Assembly (NCBI RefSeq): GCF_002272795.1
Contig: NZ_MLAT01000001.1
Location: 124,001-188,000 of the forward strand
DNA: 64,000 nt
From: Helicobacter sp. 13S00482-2
GTDB lineage: Bacteria; Campylobacterota; Campylobacteria; Campylobacterales; Helicobacteraceae
Reading direction: 5' to 3'
Both the position numbers and the translations under genes were made by a program. The notes below the pieces were generated by a model. It saw nothing but the letters and a program-made list of their open reading frames with translations, had not been told where the DNA came from and did not search any database. Shown here one piece after another: positions 54,112 through 64,000 of the stretch (within the stretch, counting starts at the first letter, position 1; every line of letters begins with the position of its first letter).

Positions 54112-55185
54112 CTATTTGATGCACTCACTTTCCTCTATCACTTTTTTTGCTATCTGTGTTGCCCCGCCTTGAGTTATTTTGCTCTTCAATCTAGCACTAA
54201 TATCTTTAATCTTAATAATGCCATTTTCATCTACTTCTTGAAGTTCTTCTAAAAATTCAAACAATACCTCTGGAGAGAGTTCATTTTGACGCACAAGTTT
54301 TCCTAATCCATCGTTTGTAAATTCTAAGGCATTATAATACTGATGATCTCCCGCTGCATATGGATAAGGGATGTATAACGCAGGAAGTCCATTTGCTGCT
54401 AGTTCCCATACGCTACTAGCTCCTGCTCTACTTACGCACACATCAGCTTGAGCTATTTTATCAACAAGTGTTTTATCAAAATCAAAAAGTTCTATAGAAT
54501 CTAAAATTCCTAATGTCTCATAAAGATCTTTAATACGTTCAAAATCCCCTTTACCACATTGATGAATGATTTTTACTCCTTGTGCTAAAAGATTTTTTGC
54601 TACCAAAATAACAAAATCATTCAGTGCCCTAGCCCCTTGGGAACCACCTAAAAAAATCACACAATTGATTTCTTTTCTCACTCTGCCTTTAGCAAAAAAT
54701 TCATTTCTGAGTGGATAAGAAGTCTTAATATAATTATTTTCTGTATGAGAAAAACTCCCAAATGTGGCTTTTGCAAAATTACAGAGGTATTTGTTTAAGG
54801 CACCTTTGATAGCATTTTGTTCGTGGATAAAAAGTGGAATCTTGCTCCCTATACTCGCTAGAGCTGCTGGACCTGCGGAAAATCCACCCACACTAAGGAC
54901 AGCATTAATTTTATGAAGTTTAAATATCTTTTTTGCTTTGATGATGGAAATAAACTGTTTATACAATGAAACAATCAGGCCAAAGCCTTTTTTATTGACC
55001 ACACCAGTAGTGTCAAAAAAATAGCACCTTTCAAACAGAGGGCTTCCTTCAAACCAGTCTCTGTCTTGTCCAGCGTTAGAGCCAATATAAATAACGCTAT
55101 GACCTAAAGAGTTAAATTCCTCTCCCAACGCTTTAGCAATCGCTAAATGACCACCTGTTCCACCACCTGTAATAACGATATTCAT
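54112..55185 (-). CDS. murG: UDP-GlcNAc:lipid I N-acetylglucosaminyltransferase MurG
   Basis: Inner-face peripheral enzyme that makes lipid II from lipid I in peptidoglycan synthesis. The first glycine loop ITGGGTGGHLAIAKAL, second loop SVGGFSAGPAALAS, third FLGGSQGARALN and donor-binding SRAGASSVWELAANGLPALYIPYPYA are all present; the usual last motif is followed by a normal C terminus. 357 aa. It lies 54 bases after fliW and before mcrB. Confidence 0.97.
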   Translation of the reverse strand: MNIVITGGGTGGHLAIAKALGEEFNSLGHSVIYIGSNAGQDRDWFEGSPLFERCYFFDTTGVVNKKGFGLIVSLYKQFISIIKAKKIFKLHKINAVLSVGGFSAGPAALASIGSKIPLFIHEQNAIKGALNKYLCNFAKATFGSFSHTENNYIKTSYPLRNEFFAKGRVRKEINCVIFLGGSQGARALNDFVILVAKNLLAQGVKIIHQCGKGDFERIKDLYETLGILDSIELFDFDKTLVDKIAQADVCVSRAGASSVWELAANGLPALYIPYPYAAGDHQYYNALEFTNDGLGKLVRQNELSPEVLFEFLEELQEVDENGIIKIKDISARLKSKITQGGATQIAKKVIEESECIK

Positions 55186-55239
55186 AGCAAGACCTTATAA
55201 GTTTGCTTGAATTCTATCTAGGGGTTGGTTTGTAAATGC

Positions 55240-55635
55240 TTAAGCACCCACTTCTTCAATAGCAAAAGATTTAAGTGTATCTCTGAATCCAAAATCTGGA
55301 TAATCCATAATTGAAAGTGCTATCTGTGCAGCTGTAGAATTACTAGGATTGAATATCAAAGGAGCTAGAAAATTTACCATTGAATCAGAAAGTTCTTTTT
55401 GCAGAACAACCACGCAATAAACCTCTACTTTAGAATCTTTATCAAGTTCTAAAAGCAATTCCACATACTTAGGAATACTAAAAGAATATTCTCTGAGCAT
55501 GTAAGGATTCACCAACGCCATATTAAAAGAACCATCAAGACTGCTGATTTTGCTAAACATATCATCAATCTTTTCAAATTCAACCTGTGCAATATTTTCA
55601 AAACCTAAAATCGGTGCCTTTAAATCATAAAGCAT
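55240..55635 (-). CDS. fliW: Flagellar assembly factor FliW
   Basis: Small cytoplasmic protein that binds flagellin and relieves CsrA-mediated repression of flagellin translation. The start MLYDLKAPILGFENIAQVEF and the segment LVNPYMLREYSFSIPKY fit the family, and 131 aa is normal. I place the start at the ATG ending at 55635 because AGGAG is six bases upstream; the longer frame to 55701 is not needed. The order fliW-murG with divergent valS is one I recall from H. pylori, which has two fliW copies. Confidence 0.9.
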   Translation of the reverse strand: MLYDLKAPILGFENIAQVEFEKIDDMFSKISSLDGSFNMALVNPYMLREYSFSIPKYVELLLELDKDSKVEVYCVVVLQKELSDSMVNFLAPLIFNPSNSTAAQIALSIMDYPDFGFRDTLKSFAIEEVGA

Positions 55636-55710
55636 ATTTTCTCCTGTAATTGATTGGCTTTTTTGTATAATTAAAAAAGCAAAACCTATACCATATTTCA
55701 AGGAATCCTG

Positions 55711-58383
55711 ATGAATACCGCCTCAGAAAGTAAATCCTATCAACCTAGTGATATAGAATCTAAATTTTATAAAATATGCAAACAGCGAGGATATTTTGAA
55801 ATCAATGGAAATAAAAATATTCAAAAAGAAGGTAAAAAATTCGCCATAATGATGCCACCTCCAAATGTAACTGGAGTATTGCATATAGGACACGCACTAA
55901 CCCTAACACTCCAAGATATCATCACGCGATATAAGCGAATGGATGGCTATAAAACGCTCTATCAACCTGGTTTAGATCACGCAGGTATTGCAACTCAAAA
56001 CATCGTAGAAAAACAACTCCTAACTCAAGGAATAAAAAAAGAAGAGCTCGGTAGGGAGATGTTTATTGAAAAAGTATGGGAATGGAAAGAAAAAAGTGGG
56101 GGAGAGATATTTTCACAAATGGAACATCTTGGTATCACTCCTGCGTGGTCTAGATCAAGATTTACAATGGATGAAGGACTCAGAAATGCGGTGAAAAAAG
56201 CTTTTGTAAAGTGGTATGAAAAAGGACTTATCATTCAAGACAACTATATGGTGAATTGGTGCACACACGATGGAGCATTATCTGATATAGAAGTGGAATA
56301 CGAAGAAAATAACGGCAAACTCTACCATCTAAAATACCCCATAAAAGACTCTAATGAATATCTTATAGTTGCCACTACCCGCCCAGAAACTTATTTTGGA
56401 GATAGCGGGGTAATGGTGCATCCTGAAGATGAACGCTACAAACACCTTGTAGGGAAAAAGGTTCTCCTCCCTATAAGCAAAAGGGAAATCCCTATCATCG
56501 CTGATGAATATGTGGATATGAGTTTTGGTACAGGTTGTGTGAAAGTTACCCCAGCTCATGATATTAACGACTACGAAGTGGGTAAAAGACATCATTTAGA
56601 GTTTATTACCGTATTTGATAAAAACGGATTTTTAAATGAAAATGCTGAAGAATTTCAAGGACTTGAAAGATTGCAGGCACGAGATAAAATCATAGACAAA
56701 CTAACCAAAGAAGGTTATGTAGAAAAAATCGAAGAATATACCAATCAAGTGGGTAAATGTTATCGCTGTGGCAATACAATAGAACCCTATATCTCAAAAC
56801 AATGGTTTGTAAAAGCAGAAGTCGCCAAAGGAGCCATAGAAAAAGTCAATAACAATTTTGCTTCATTTTATCCCCCTGGATGGAAAAATAATTACAACGC
56901 TTGGATGAGAGACTTAAAAGATTGGTGCATTTCTAGACAACTTTGGTGGGGACACAGAATTCCTGTTTGGACTTGCGAATGCTCCCATACATTTGCCTCT
57001 GAATCAGACTTTGTGCATTCTTGCCCAAAATGTTCTAGCAAAAATATCCTTCAAGATCCTGATGTTCTAGACACTTGGTTTAGTTCTGGATTATGGGCTT
57101 TTAGCACACTTGGATGGGGAAATGAGAATTGGGAAGAAGGTGAAAAATGGAACAAAGAAGATTTGAATGAATTTTACCCCAACTCTGTATTGATCACTGG
57201 CTTTGATATTTTATTTTTTTGGGTAGCTAGAATGCTTTTAAGTGGTGAATCCTTGCTTGGGGATCTTCCCTTTAAAGATATCTATCTACACGCCTTAGTA
57301 CGTGATGAAAATGGACACAAGATGAGTAAATCTAAAGGCAATGTCATAGATCCTTTAGAAATAATTGAAAAATATGGAGCAGATTCAGTTCGTTTCACTC
57401 TAGCAATGCTATGTGTTCAAGGCAGAGATATCAAACTCTCAAATTCTAGTTTAGAAATATCCAAAAATTTTGCTAATAAACTCTTTAACGCTGTGAATTT
57501 TTTGATGATGTATTTAGAACAATTAGGAGGCACACACGCTTTAGAAAAAGGTTTTCAAACCAAAGAAAAGCTTGAGGATTTTAAAACACCATTAGGAAAA
57601 TATGCCAAATCAAGACTGAATCTTGCAATCAAAGAAGTTCGATTAGCACTTAATTCTTATCGTTTCAATGATGGGGCAAATATTTTGTATCGATTTTTAT
57701 GGGGAGAGTTTTGCGACTGGTTTATAGAATTATCTAAGGCAGATAAACCTTCAATTTATGAACTTGGGAGTGTCCTAAAAGAATCTTTAAAACTTTTACA
57801 CCCTTATATGCCTTTTATAACTGAGGATTTATGGCATAAACTCAATGCTAGCTCACTAGAGAACTCCTCATCAATTATGATAGCTTCCTATCCTAATGAG
57901 ATAATACAGGATGAAAACACAGAAAATGAATTTAAAATCATTCAAGATGTTATTATTTCTATCAGAAGGGCAAAAATGACTCTAGATATAGGGAACAAAT
58001 CCATTGCGAAAGCTTATGTACAACTCAACGAGAATAAAAAAATAAAAAATCAAGATTTATTTATAAAGTTCATCACTAAACTAGCAAAAGTTGAGAAAGT
58101 TCATATCGTGGGCAATAAGCCAGAGAAAACAGTGAGCGATGTGAGTGAGTGCTGTAAAACCTATTTGAGCTTAGAAGGTATTGATATAAGTCCTATTTTA
58201 AAACGGCTTGAAGCACAAAAAGAAAAACTAGAAAAAGAAATCTCTAAACTAAAAGCAATGCTAAATAATGAAAAATTTCTCCAAAATGCCCCTGCTGAAG
58301 TTTTAGCTACAAATAAAGCAAATCTAAAAGAATGTGAAGAAAAATTTTCTAAAGTTTTAGATGAACTCAAAACCTTTGCTTAG
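55711..58383 (+). CDS. valS: Valyl-tRNA synthetase
   Basis: Class I synthetase charging tRNA-Val. HIGH motif PPPNVTGVLHIGHAL is near residue 55, the CP1 editing domain (residues about 190-340, VATTRPETYFGDSGVMVHPE) removes mischarged threonine, the zinc-ribbon CYRCGN and CPKC pairs are present, and KMSKS lies in ENGHKMSKSKGNVIDP. A C-terminal coiled coil (residues 820-890) binds the tRNA. 890 aa is full length. Confidence 0.97.
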   Translation: MNTASESKSYQPSDIESKFYKICKQRGYFEINGNKNIQKEGKKFAIMMPPPNVTGVLHIGHALTLTLQDIITRYKRMDGYKTLYQPGLDHAGIATQNIVEKQLLTQGIKKEELGREMFIEKVWEWKEKSGGEIFSQMEHLGITPAWSRSRFTMDEGLRNAVKKAFVKWYEKGLIIQDNYMVNWCTHDGALSDIEVEYEENNGKLYHLKYPIKDSNEYLIVATTRPETYFGDSGVMVHPEDERYKHLVGKKVLLPISKREIPIIADEYVDMSFGTGCVKVTPAHDINDYEVGKRHHLEFITVFDKNGFLNENAEEFQGLERLQARDKIIDKLTKEGYVEKIEEYTNQVGKCYRCGNTIEPYISKQWFVKAEVAKGAIEKVNNNFASFYPPGWKNNYNAWMRDLKDWCISRQLWWGHRIPVWTCECSHTFASESDFVHSCPKCSSKNILQDPDVLDTWFSSGLWAFSTLGWGNENWEEGEKWNKEDLNEFYPNSVLITGFDILFFWVARMLLSGESLLGDLPFKDIYLHALVRDENGHKMSKSKGNVIDPLEIIEKYGADSVRFTLAMLCVQGRDIKLSNSSLEISKNFANKLFNAVNFLMMYLEQLGGTHALEKGFQTKEKLEDFKTPLGKYAKSRLNLAIKEVRLALNSYRFNDGANILYRFLWGEFCDWFIELSKADKPSIYELGSVLKESLKLLHPYMPFITEDLWHKLNASSLENSSSIMIASYPNEIIQDENTENEFKIIQDVIISIRRAKMTLDIGNKSIAKAYVQLNENKKIKNQDLFIKFITKLAKVEKVHIVGNKPEKTVSDVSECCKTYLSLEGIDISPILKRLEAQKEKLEKEISKLKAMLNNEKFLQNAPAEVLATNKANLKECEEKFSKVLDELKTFA

Positions 58384-58526
58384 ATGAGATCCTTAAAAAT
58401 AACATTTGGATTTTAAGAGTTTATAAAATTTCTAAAATTTTATCTTGCTCTTTAAAACTCCAAAAATCCTCTTAAATCTAAATAGAGAACCTATTTAGAT
58501 ATTGAAATGAGTTTATAGTATATATG
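58384..58526. other. Convergent intergenic region with hairpin
   Basis: A gap of 143 bases between the ends of valS and the EamA gene. A perfect inverted repeat ATCTAAATA / TATTTAGAT (58476-58500, seven-base loop) could end both transcripts, and a weaker pairing GGATTTTAAGAGTTT with AAAACTCCAAAAATCC is present upstream of it. No gene seen. Confidence 0.6.
58476..58500. terminator. Hairpin between valS and the EamA transporter gene
   Basis: ATCTAAATA and TATTTAGAT pair perfectly over nine bases around GAGAACC. Both genes converge on this gap, and A/T-rich arms resemble the bidirectional hairpin at 28680-28703, though no T run follows. Confidence 0.5.
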
Positions 58527-59411
58527 CTAGGATGATTTTTTGTAGCTTTTCTTCCTTCTTGGAAGATAAAAATTAATCAAATAAATCGCCACCAAAGCAA
58601 TAAAACCTCCAATAACCGTATGTAACTTGGGTATTTCTCCTAAAAATATCCAAGCAAATAGCAAAGCTCCAAGCGGAACAAGTAAAACAAAAATACCCCC
58701 CTGTGTAACACCTAAAACCCTAATACCCTTATAAAAAATTGTCGTAGCAAAAGTAGTAGAAAGTATCGTTACGCTAAACATACAGAGCCAAAATTTATAA
58801 TCCACGTTTGCTAAAGGTTGAACATCTACAAAAAACAAAGAGGGTAAAAAAATTACAAATGGCAATATTGAACTATAAAAATTAATAATGATAGGGTGGG
58901 AATCCTCAGTAGCATATCTTGAACTTATCGTTAGTAACGCCCACATCAATGCTGCAAATACGTAAATTATGTTAAAAGGAGATATCAAAGAATCATAGTT
59001 GGTAATATCAACTAAAAACCCTCCTGAAACAATCCCCAAAACAAGTCCTATTTTTTCATTTCTCAAAAGTGATGTTTTCTTGAGAATACTCCAAATAAAA
59101 GTAGCAAATATCGGAGATAAAACCTCCGCAATAACCCCCGCACTCCCAGCTTCTCCATAATTAAGCCCACTCAAAAGTAAATAGTTATAAATCGTATTAA
59201 AAATCCCTATCAAAAGAGTAGGCAAAACAGCACTTCTAGGAATTAAAAAAGGAATCTTGAGATAAAACACAAAAGGCAAAAAACTCAAAGTGACAATGCC
59301 GCACTTGATAGAAACAATTTGAAAAGGATCCACCTGCTGATCAATCATCACTTTTGAAGCAGTCCAAGTGAGTCCCCATAGCATCATAGATAAAAACATC
59401 AATGCCCTCAT
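58527..59411 (-). CDS. DMT superfamily (EamA) transporter
   Basis: A 294-aa inner membrane protein with ten predicted membrane segments and the internal duplication of EamA transporters; FLSMMLWGLTWTASKVMID and GEAGSAGVIAEVLSPIFATFIW mark the first half, and GIRVLGVTQGGIFVLLVPLGALLFAW the second. Family members export amino acids or metabolites; the substrate cannot be predicted. A basic tail (PRRKKSYKKSS) should face the cytoplasm. GGAG precedes the ATG. Confidence 0.88.
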   Translation of the reverse strand: MRALMFLSMMLWGLTWTASKVMIDQQVDPFQIVSIKCGIVTLSFLPFVFYLKIPFLIPRSAVLPTLLIGIFNTIYNYLLLSGLNYGEAGSAGVIAEVLSPIFATFIWSILKKTSLLRNEKIGLVLGIVSGGFLVDITNYDSLISPFNIIYVFAALMWALLTISSRYATEDSHPIIINFYSSILPFVIFLPSLFFVDVQPLANVDYKFWLCMFSVTILSTTFATTIFYKGIRVLGVTQGGIFVLLVPLGALLFAWIFLGEIPKLHTVIGGFIALVAIYLINFYLPRRKKSYKKSS

Positions 59412-59451
59412 TTGTGGAAACTCCTTTTGACCTACCTACAACAACCAATGA

Positions 59452-60933
59452 TTATAGATTTTTTAACATTGTATCAAAAGCTTCTTTTGTTCCTGCTCTA
59501 ACTGGTTGTAAAAGGCTAACTAGAATAATGGCAATACTTGCAAATAAAAATCCTGGAATGATTTCATAGAGTCCAAAGTATTGAATGAAAAAATTCTTAT
59601 ACACAACAACAACGACAGCTCCTACAGCCATTCCAGCAATCGCACCCATTCGAGTCATTCTAGACCAAAAAAGTGAAAAAACAATCACACTACCAAAACT
59701 TGCTCCAAATCCTGCCCAAGCATAAGAAACAATACTTAATACACTAGAGTCCTTATCGGTGGAAATAAAAAACGCTACACAAGCCACCAAAAGAACTGCG
59801 ATACGCGAAACAGTCATCACAAGTTTAGGAGGAGCATCTTTATTGAATACTTTTTTATAAAAATCCTCTGCAATCGTGGATGAAGAAACCAAAAGTTGAG
59901 AACTTGCTGTACTCATAATAGCTGCCAAAATAGCACTGAGTAAAATTCCAGCAATCCAAGGATTAAAAAGCAATTGACTCATCACGATGAAAATTTTCTC
60001 AGGGTCACTCAAGGATAAATCAAATTTAACTACATAAGCAATACCTAAAAATCCTATCATACAAGCACCAATAAGACTAATGACCATCCATGATATGCCT
60101 ACAAAAGTAGCTGTAGGTATATCTCTGGTAGATTTTATGGACATAAAACGCACTAAAATATGAGGTTGCCCAAAATATCCCAAACCCCAAGCAAGAGAAG
60201 AGATAACAGAAACCAGGCCTACCCCATTTCCAAAAGATAAAGCCTGTGGATTTATATCAGAAACCAAATAAACTGCCTCGCTCATACCACCTAAATGATA
60301 GAGCATCACACAAGGAACAATAATCAATGCCCCCATCATCAAAAGTCCTTGTATTAAATCTGTCCAACAAACCGCCTTATAACCACCAAAAAAAGTGTAA
60401 GCAACAATAATAACAGTGCCTACAACCAAAGCATAACTATAATCCAACCCAAATGTCGCTTCAAAAAGCTTCCCTCCACCAACCAATCCAGATGAGATAT
60501 AAATAGTGAAAAATATCAAAATAACAAATGCAGAAATCAATCTCAAAATATGCTTGTCATCAGAAAATCTTGTTTCAAAATAATCTGGAATAGTTATTGA
60601 ATTAGATATCACACTCGTATATACCCGCAATCTTTTAGCTATCAAAGCCCAATTGATAAACGCACCTACGCTAAGACCAATAGCAATATAGCTCTGCGAA
60701 AGCCCTCCCACATACAATGCACCTGGCAATCCCATCAAAAGCCATCCGCTCATATCTGATGCACCTGCAGAAAGAGCACTTACAAAAGGACCCATTGTCC
60801 GATTGCCTAAAAAGTAATCTTCTGTTGTCTCATTTTGTCTATAAAAATAAAACCCTATATAAAGCATCAACAAAGCATACACGAGGAAAGTCGTGATAAT
60901 GGGAAAGCTTAAAACGACCGTTTCTTCAGTCAT
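59452..60933 (-). CDS. putP: Sodium/proline symporter
   Basis: Inner membrane Na+-coupled proline importer of the SSS family, 493 aa and about thirteen membrane segments. [22 protein letters not shown] is the conserved TM2 region with sodium and proline contacts, and [17 protein letters not shown] and ISMT-like loop [23 protein letters not shown] are further signatures. It lies 18 bases after putA, so import and catabolism of proline are cotranscribed. H. pylori uses the same pair, and proline is a major respiratory fuel in this genus. Confidence 0.96.
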   Translation of the reverse strand: MTEETVVLSFPIITTFLVYALLMLYIGFYFYRQNETTEDYFLGNRTMGPFVSALSAGASDMSGWLLMGLPGALYVGGLSQSYIAIGLSVGAFINWALIAKRLRVYTSVISNSITIPDYFETRFSDDKHILRLISAFVILIFFTIYISSGLVGGGKLFEATFGLDYSYALVVGTVIIVAYTFFGGYKAVCWTDLIQGLLMMGALIIVPCVMLYHLGGMSEAVYLVSDINPQALSFGNGVGLVSVISSLAWGLGYFGQPHILVRFMSIKSTRDIPTATFVGISWMVISLIGACMIGFLGIAYVVKFDLSLSDPEKIFIVMSQLLFNPWIAGILLSAILAAIMSTASSQLLVSSSTIAEDFYKKVFNKDAPPKLVMTVSRIAVLLVACVAFFISTDKDSSVLSIVSYAWAGFGASFGSVIVFSLFWSRMTRMGAIAGMAVGAVVVVVYKNFFIQYFGLYEIIPGFLFASIAIILVSLLQPVRAGTKEAFDTMLKNL

Positions 60934-60951
60934 GATTATCCTTTGTTTTAA

Positions 60952-63900
60952 TTATTTTTTTAAGGCTCTAGCACCTAAATTACCATATCTATGATAGGAA
61001 ATGCTAACAGATTTTTCCAAGTGATAATAAAGCAACTCAAACCTACCATTTATGAGTGGTCTTGAAGACGCAATAATGATTGCATGAGCTGCGGAAGCTT
61101 TATAGATTGGATTTTCTCTATCTGGAGTTGCAAAATATCTCACTCTTCCAAATTCTGAGATTTTCTCTGCAAATTTTGTATCACTCTCATAACGAACTTG
61201 AACATCACAACCAAGCTTTGTGAGATTTTTTTCAATCATAACAAAATAAGGATTTGATTGTGCAGAATCAATGCTTAAAACAAGAGGAATCTTACAAATA
61301 CTTGCTCCAATGACAACACCCATTATATCTTTAAGTGTATCAGTGTCGCTAATGCGATAACCAATAGATTTTACCTTTGTGTAAGAGAACAAGTTATCTT
61401 CACCACGAATATTGACATAATCTTTTTTGGTTTCAAATTCATGTTTATTGTGATAAGCATAACTCTTTGCCATATCAATAATAGTTTTGAGTTCCGCTGA
61501 ATCAACACCGCTCAGGCCAAAAGATTCAATCTTGCTAACAATAGGAGTATCAAGCAAATTATTATCGCTATGTTTTTGAGTAATGTCCATAAATTGCGTG
61601 ATATAGTTGAATATACCCACTTTTCGACCAAAACCAATCGCTGATTTTTTCACCCCACCAAATGGTTGTCTCAGAACGATTGCACCAGTAGTAGATTTAT
61701 TAATATAGAGATTACCTGCTTCAATATTTTCAATCCATTCATCCCACTCACGTTCATCAAGCGATTCTAAAGCACTAGTAAGACCATAACCTGTGGAATT
61801 TACTATAGAAATGGCGTGTTTTAGATTTTTTGCACACATCACAGATAAAATAGGCACAAAAAGCTCTGTTTTATGGGTATAATCACCTTCTTTTGTTCCA
61901 TATTTTATAGCAGGTCTCATTAGATATGGATTATTGTTCTCATAACTAGGTGCAATAGCCCACTCTTCATAACTTTCTTTTGTATCAATAGCTTTTTGTA
62001 CTTTGTCATTGACCTTATCTGCTAAAGTTCCAATTTTATTTTTAAGAATAAAAGGATCTCCTACCGCCATACTCTTAGTCGCATCTATCAAAGTCTTTTT
62101 GAAATTCTCATCATTATAAACCTCTTCTTCTAGCACCAAAAGTGAAGTAGCTGAGCATTTTTGACCAGAATTACTAAAGGCTGAATGAATGATATTTTTG
62201 ATAGCCTGATCTCTATCTGCCATCTTACTTACAATGGTTGCATTCTTTCCACCTGTTTCTGCAGAAAGCAAGAGTGCAGGATTAGCCTCTAGCATCTTAT
62301 AGGCAGTATCTTCGCCTCCTGTTAATACAGAGAAACATACAGATTTATCTTTGAGTAGGTATTTACTAATATCTGATCCTTTTGCAGGAAGATAAATAAG
62401 TGCATCTCTTGGAATACCTGCATCCCAGAAACATTCACATAACATATATCCAGTCACGCTTGAAAGGCTAGAAGGTTTATAGATAACCCTATTCCCTGCC
62501 GCCAAAGGTGCTGCTATGGTTCCTATGGATATACCCACAGGGAAATTCCAAGGAGCAATAACCACACCTATTCCCTTAGGGGCAAAATGAGTATTTGGAT
62601 TTTCTTCCTTTAAGATTCTAAGACTATGAGGATAAAACTCTAAAAAATCTATCGCTTCACTCACTTCAGGATCTGTTTCTGCATAAGTTTTTCCTACTTC
62701 TAATGCTGCTATACCAATAAGATCTCCTCTTCTCTCTCGTACTTTTTGAGCAACCTGTGAGATAATCTTATGAATGTCTTTATGATCCATTTTTGAAAAT
62801 CCACTTTTATCCTCTTTTGCAACTTCTAGTGCTTTGTGAATAGCTTCCTCATCGGCAAGTGCGATGGTAGCAATTTTTTTATTTTGAATATGATCAAAAA
62901 CTTCTGTTTTTTTCATACCAGGGTTTTGTATTTTTTCACCTGCGATGGGATAGATCTCTAGATGTGGTAAGTTTTGATATTTGGCCTTAATCTGTTGTGC
63001 CCAATCCCTATTGGCGGCCAAAATAAAGTCTGTATCACTTTCATTGGTGAATTCTTTATGATCATAGGTGCTTTTCCCACTTTGTGGAGCAAGACGATTT
63101 TGAGTCCTATGAGTAGAATTATCAAGCTTAGCCATGTTTTCTAACGAATCCAAAAATAACTGCTTTTGAGTTTCCCAATTTTTTGAACCCACTTTGAGAT
63201 TGAAAAAATATCTCATAAAATTATCTTCACTTGTATTTTCATCAAGTCTTCTGACTAGATAAGCAATTGCATTATTAAAATGTTCATCATTGCAAACTGG
63301 TGCATAAAGAATCAATTTGTGCATTTTGCTGAGTTCATAAGAAGCCTGCAGACTCATTCCTTCAAGCATCTCAAATGTAAATGAGTCTTGAGCTCCCTTA
63401 TCATAAACTCTTGTATAAGCATATGCAATTTCAAAAAGATTATGGGAAGCAATACCGATTCTTATGTACTTGTAGTTATCACCTTCAAGCACAAAATCCA
63501 ACATCTTATTGTAGTTGGAGTCAGTATCCATTTTTCTTGAGAATGTCGGTAATTCCCAACCTTTTTGAGAAGCGATAGTCTCTTCTGATTCCATATTCGC
63601 ACCTTTAACAAAACGAATTTTGATAGCAGGTTTGCCTGATTTTACCCTCTGTTTTGAAAAATCATGAAGTTTTTCTAAATACATTAAAGAATCTGGAATG
63701 TACGCTTGAAGAACGATTCCTGCTTCAATATCAAATTTTGAAACAGACTCCATAAAGGCACTCACTGTAAGTTCTAAATCTCTAAATTCCTCCATATCAA
63801 GATTGATAAATTTTTTCTTGCCGTGTTTTTTCTCAGATTCTTGAGCGATGCTATAAAGTTCATCAAGTCTTTTAACTACTTCAGATTTTGAGTATTCAAA

Positions 63901-64000
63901 ATCAATAATATTGATTTGTGAGAAAATAGTAGTGATCTTAATGGAAATATATTCAATATGCTCAGATCTAAGCGCATCTTCATATTTGTGCATTCGATAC
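60952..64000 (-). CDS. putA: Bifunctional proline/P5C dehydrogenase PutA, partial at window edge
   Basis: Oxidises proline to glutamate in two steps, passing electrons to quinone and NAD. The reading frame stays open through the window end, so the N terminus is missing. Visible are the proline dehydrogenase barrel (IRFVKGANMESEETIASQKG), the aldehyde dehydrogenase core (VIAPWNFPVGISIGTIA, catalytic Glu in LLSAETGGKN, catalytic Cys in SGQKCSATSLLV) and a long C-terminal domain. It lacks any DNA-binding region in the part seen; Helicobacter PutA does not carry one. putP follows. Confidence 0.95.
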   Translation of the reverse strand, partial: YRMHKYEDALRSEHIEYISIKITTIFSQINIIDFEYSKSEVVKRLDELYSIAQESEKKHGKKKFINLDMEEFRDLELTVSAFMESVSKFDIEAGIVLQAYIPDSLMYLEKLHDFSKQRVKSGKPAIKIRFVKGANMESEETIASQKGWELPTFSRKMDTDSNYNKMLDFVLEGDNYKYIRIGIASHNLFEIAYAYTRVYDKGAQDSFTFEMLEGMSLQASYELSKMHKLILYAPVCNDEHFNNAIAYLVRRLDENTSEDNFMRYFFNLKVGSKNWETQKQLFLDSLENMAKLDNSTHRTQNRLAPQSGKSTYDHKEFTNESDTDFILAANRDWAQQIKAKYQNLPHLEIYPIAGEKIQNPGMKKTEVFDHIQNKKIATIALADEEAIHKALEVAKEDKSGFSKMDHKDIHKIISQVAQKVRERRGDLIGIAALEVGKTYAETDPEVSEAIDFLEFYPHSLRILKEENPNTHFAPKGIGVVIAPWNFPVGISIGTIAAPLAAGNRVIYKPSSLSSVTGYMLCECFWDAGIPRDALIYLPAKGSDISKYLLKDKSVCFSVLTGGEDTAYKMLEANPALLLSAETGGKNATIVSKMADRDQAIKNIIHSAFSNSGQKCSATSLLVLEEEVYNDENFKKTLIDATKSMAVGDPFILKNKIGTLADKVNDKVQKAIDTKESYEEWAIAPSYENNNPYLMRPAIKYGTKEGDYTHKTELFVPILSVMCAKNLKHAISIVNSTGYGLTSALESLDEREWDEWIENIEAGNLYINKSTTGAIVLRQPFGGVKKSAIGFGRKVGIFNYITQFMDITQKHSDNNLLDTPIVSKIESFGLSGVDSAELKTIIDMAKSYAYHNKHEFETKKDYVNIRGEDNLFSYTKVKSIGYRISDTDTLKDIMGVVIGASICKIPLVLSIDSAQSNPYFVMIEKNLTKLGCDVQVRYESDTKFAEKISEFGRVRYFATPDRENPIYKASAAHAIIIASSRPLINGRFELLYYHLEKSVSISYHRYGNLGARALKK

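Noticed and set aside
1-64000. CRISPR array, prophage or insertion sequence
   Set aside because: Looked for spaced direct repeats, integrase or transposase motifs and terminal inverted repeats; none seen.

Overview
The window is a densely packed, AT-rich stretch of chromosome from an epsilonproteobacterium, almost certainly a Helicobacter other than H. pylori. The evidence is gene order plus protein content: Hop/Hof-like outer membrane proteins ending in Phe, PseC, FliW, FlhX, HP0660-like TPR protein, and blocks whose order I recognise (from memory) from H. pylori: engB-lptA-lptC-kdsC-rlpA-mltD-tatD-ribE-flhX-metN-metI; dcd/accB-accC-pseC; tcdA-aguB; glpC-like-hemN-aroC-rnc-rnhA-TPR-SurA-like; murG-fliW/valS; putA-putP. 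Genes such as hisB and argF, which H. pylori lacks, and a galactofuranose-type glycan cluster point to a species with a larger biosynthetic repertoire. No rRNA, CRISPR, prophage or insertion sequence is visible.

Layout. 1-5.8 kb (minus): a tight envelope operon mltD-rlpA-hisB-kdsC-lptC-lptA-engB, with tatD upstream. 6-11.4 kb (plus): ribE, flhX, then metN-metI, two tandem metQ paralogues and a sugar aminotransferase. 11.4-15.3 kb: luxS, two lipoproteins (one only 57 aa), ferritin, an outer membrane protein and secreted unknowns. 15.3-23.9 kb (minus): a MATE exporter, a methyltransferase and a surface glycan cluster (five glycosyltransferase or polymerase genes plus glf). One glycosyltransferase carries an 11-base C tract, a classical phase-variation switch, and it is in the ON frame here. 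23.9-26.9 kb (minus): antiporter, aguB, a 56-aa hyperacidic microprotein and tcdA. 27-29.3 kb: metal or siderophore binding protein, a PAP2 protein with altered catalytic motif, dcd.

29.4-33.7 kb (plus): accB-accC, pseC flanked by two unknown proteins, and a tRNA with CAT anticodon behind a consensus promoter. 33.9-37.5 kb (minus): CynX-like MFS and a TonB-dependent receptor behind a near-perfect Fur box. 37.6-46 kb (minus): iron-sulphur protein, hemN, argF, aroC, rnc, rnhA, a LapB-like TPR/zinc-ribbon protein and a SurA-like chaperone. 46-49 kb (plus): MFS, unknown, rmuC. 49-55.7 kb (minus): outer membrane protein, dusB, McrBC restriction system, murG, fliW. 55.7-58.4 kb (plus): valS. 58.5-64 kb (minus): EamA transporter and putA-putP, with putA cut by the window edge.

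The most notable points are the phase-variable glycosyltransferase, the acidic microprotein translationally coupled between tcdA and aguB, a probable ATT start codon for metN, diverged tandem MetQ proteins with a coupled aminotransferase, and a LapB-like architecture beside envelope biogenesis genes. I saw no clearly new multi-gene system; the strongest candidates for undescribed biology are the small proteins. Positions of start codons were checked by eye against ribosome binding sites; identities rest on motif recognition, not on database searches.
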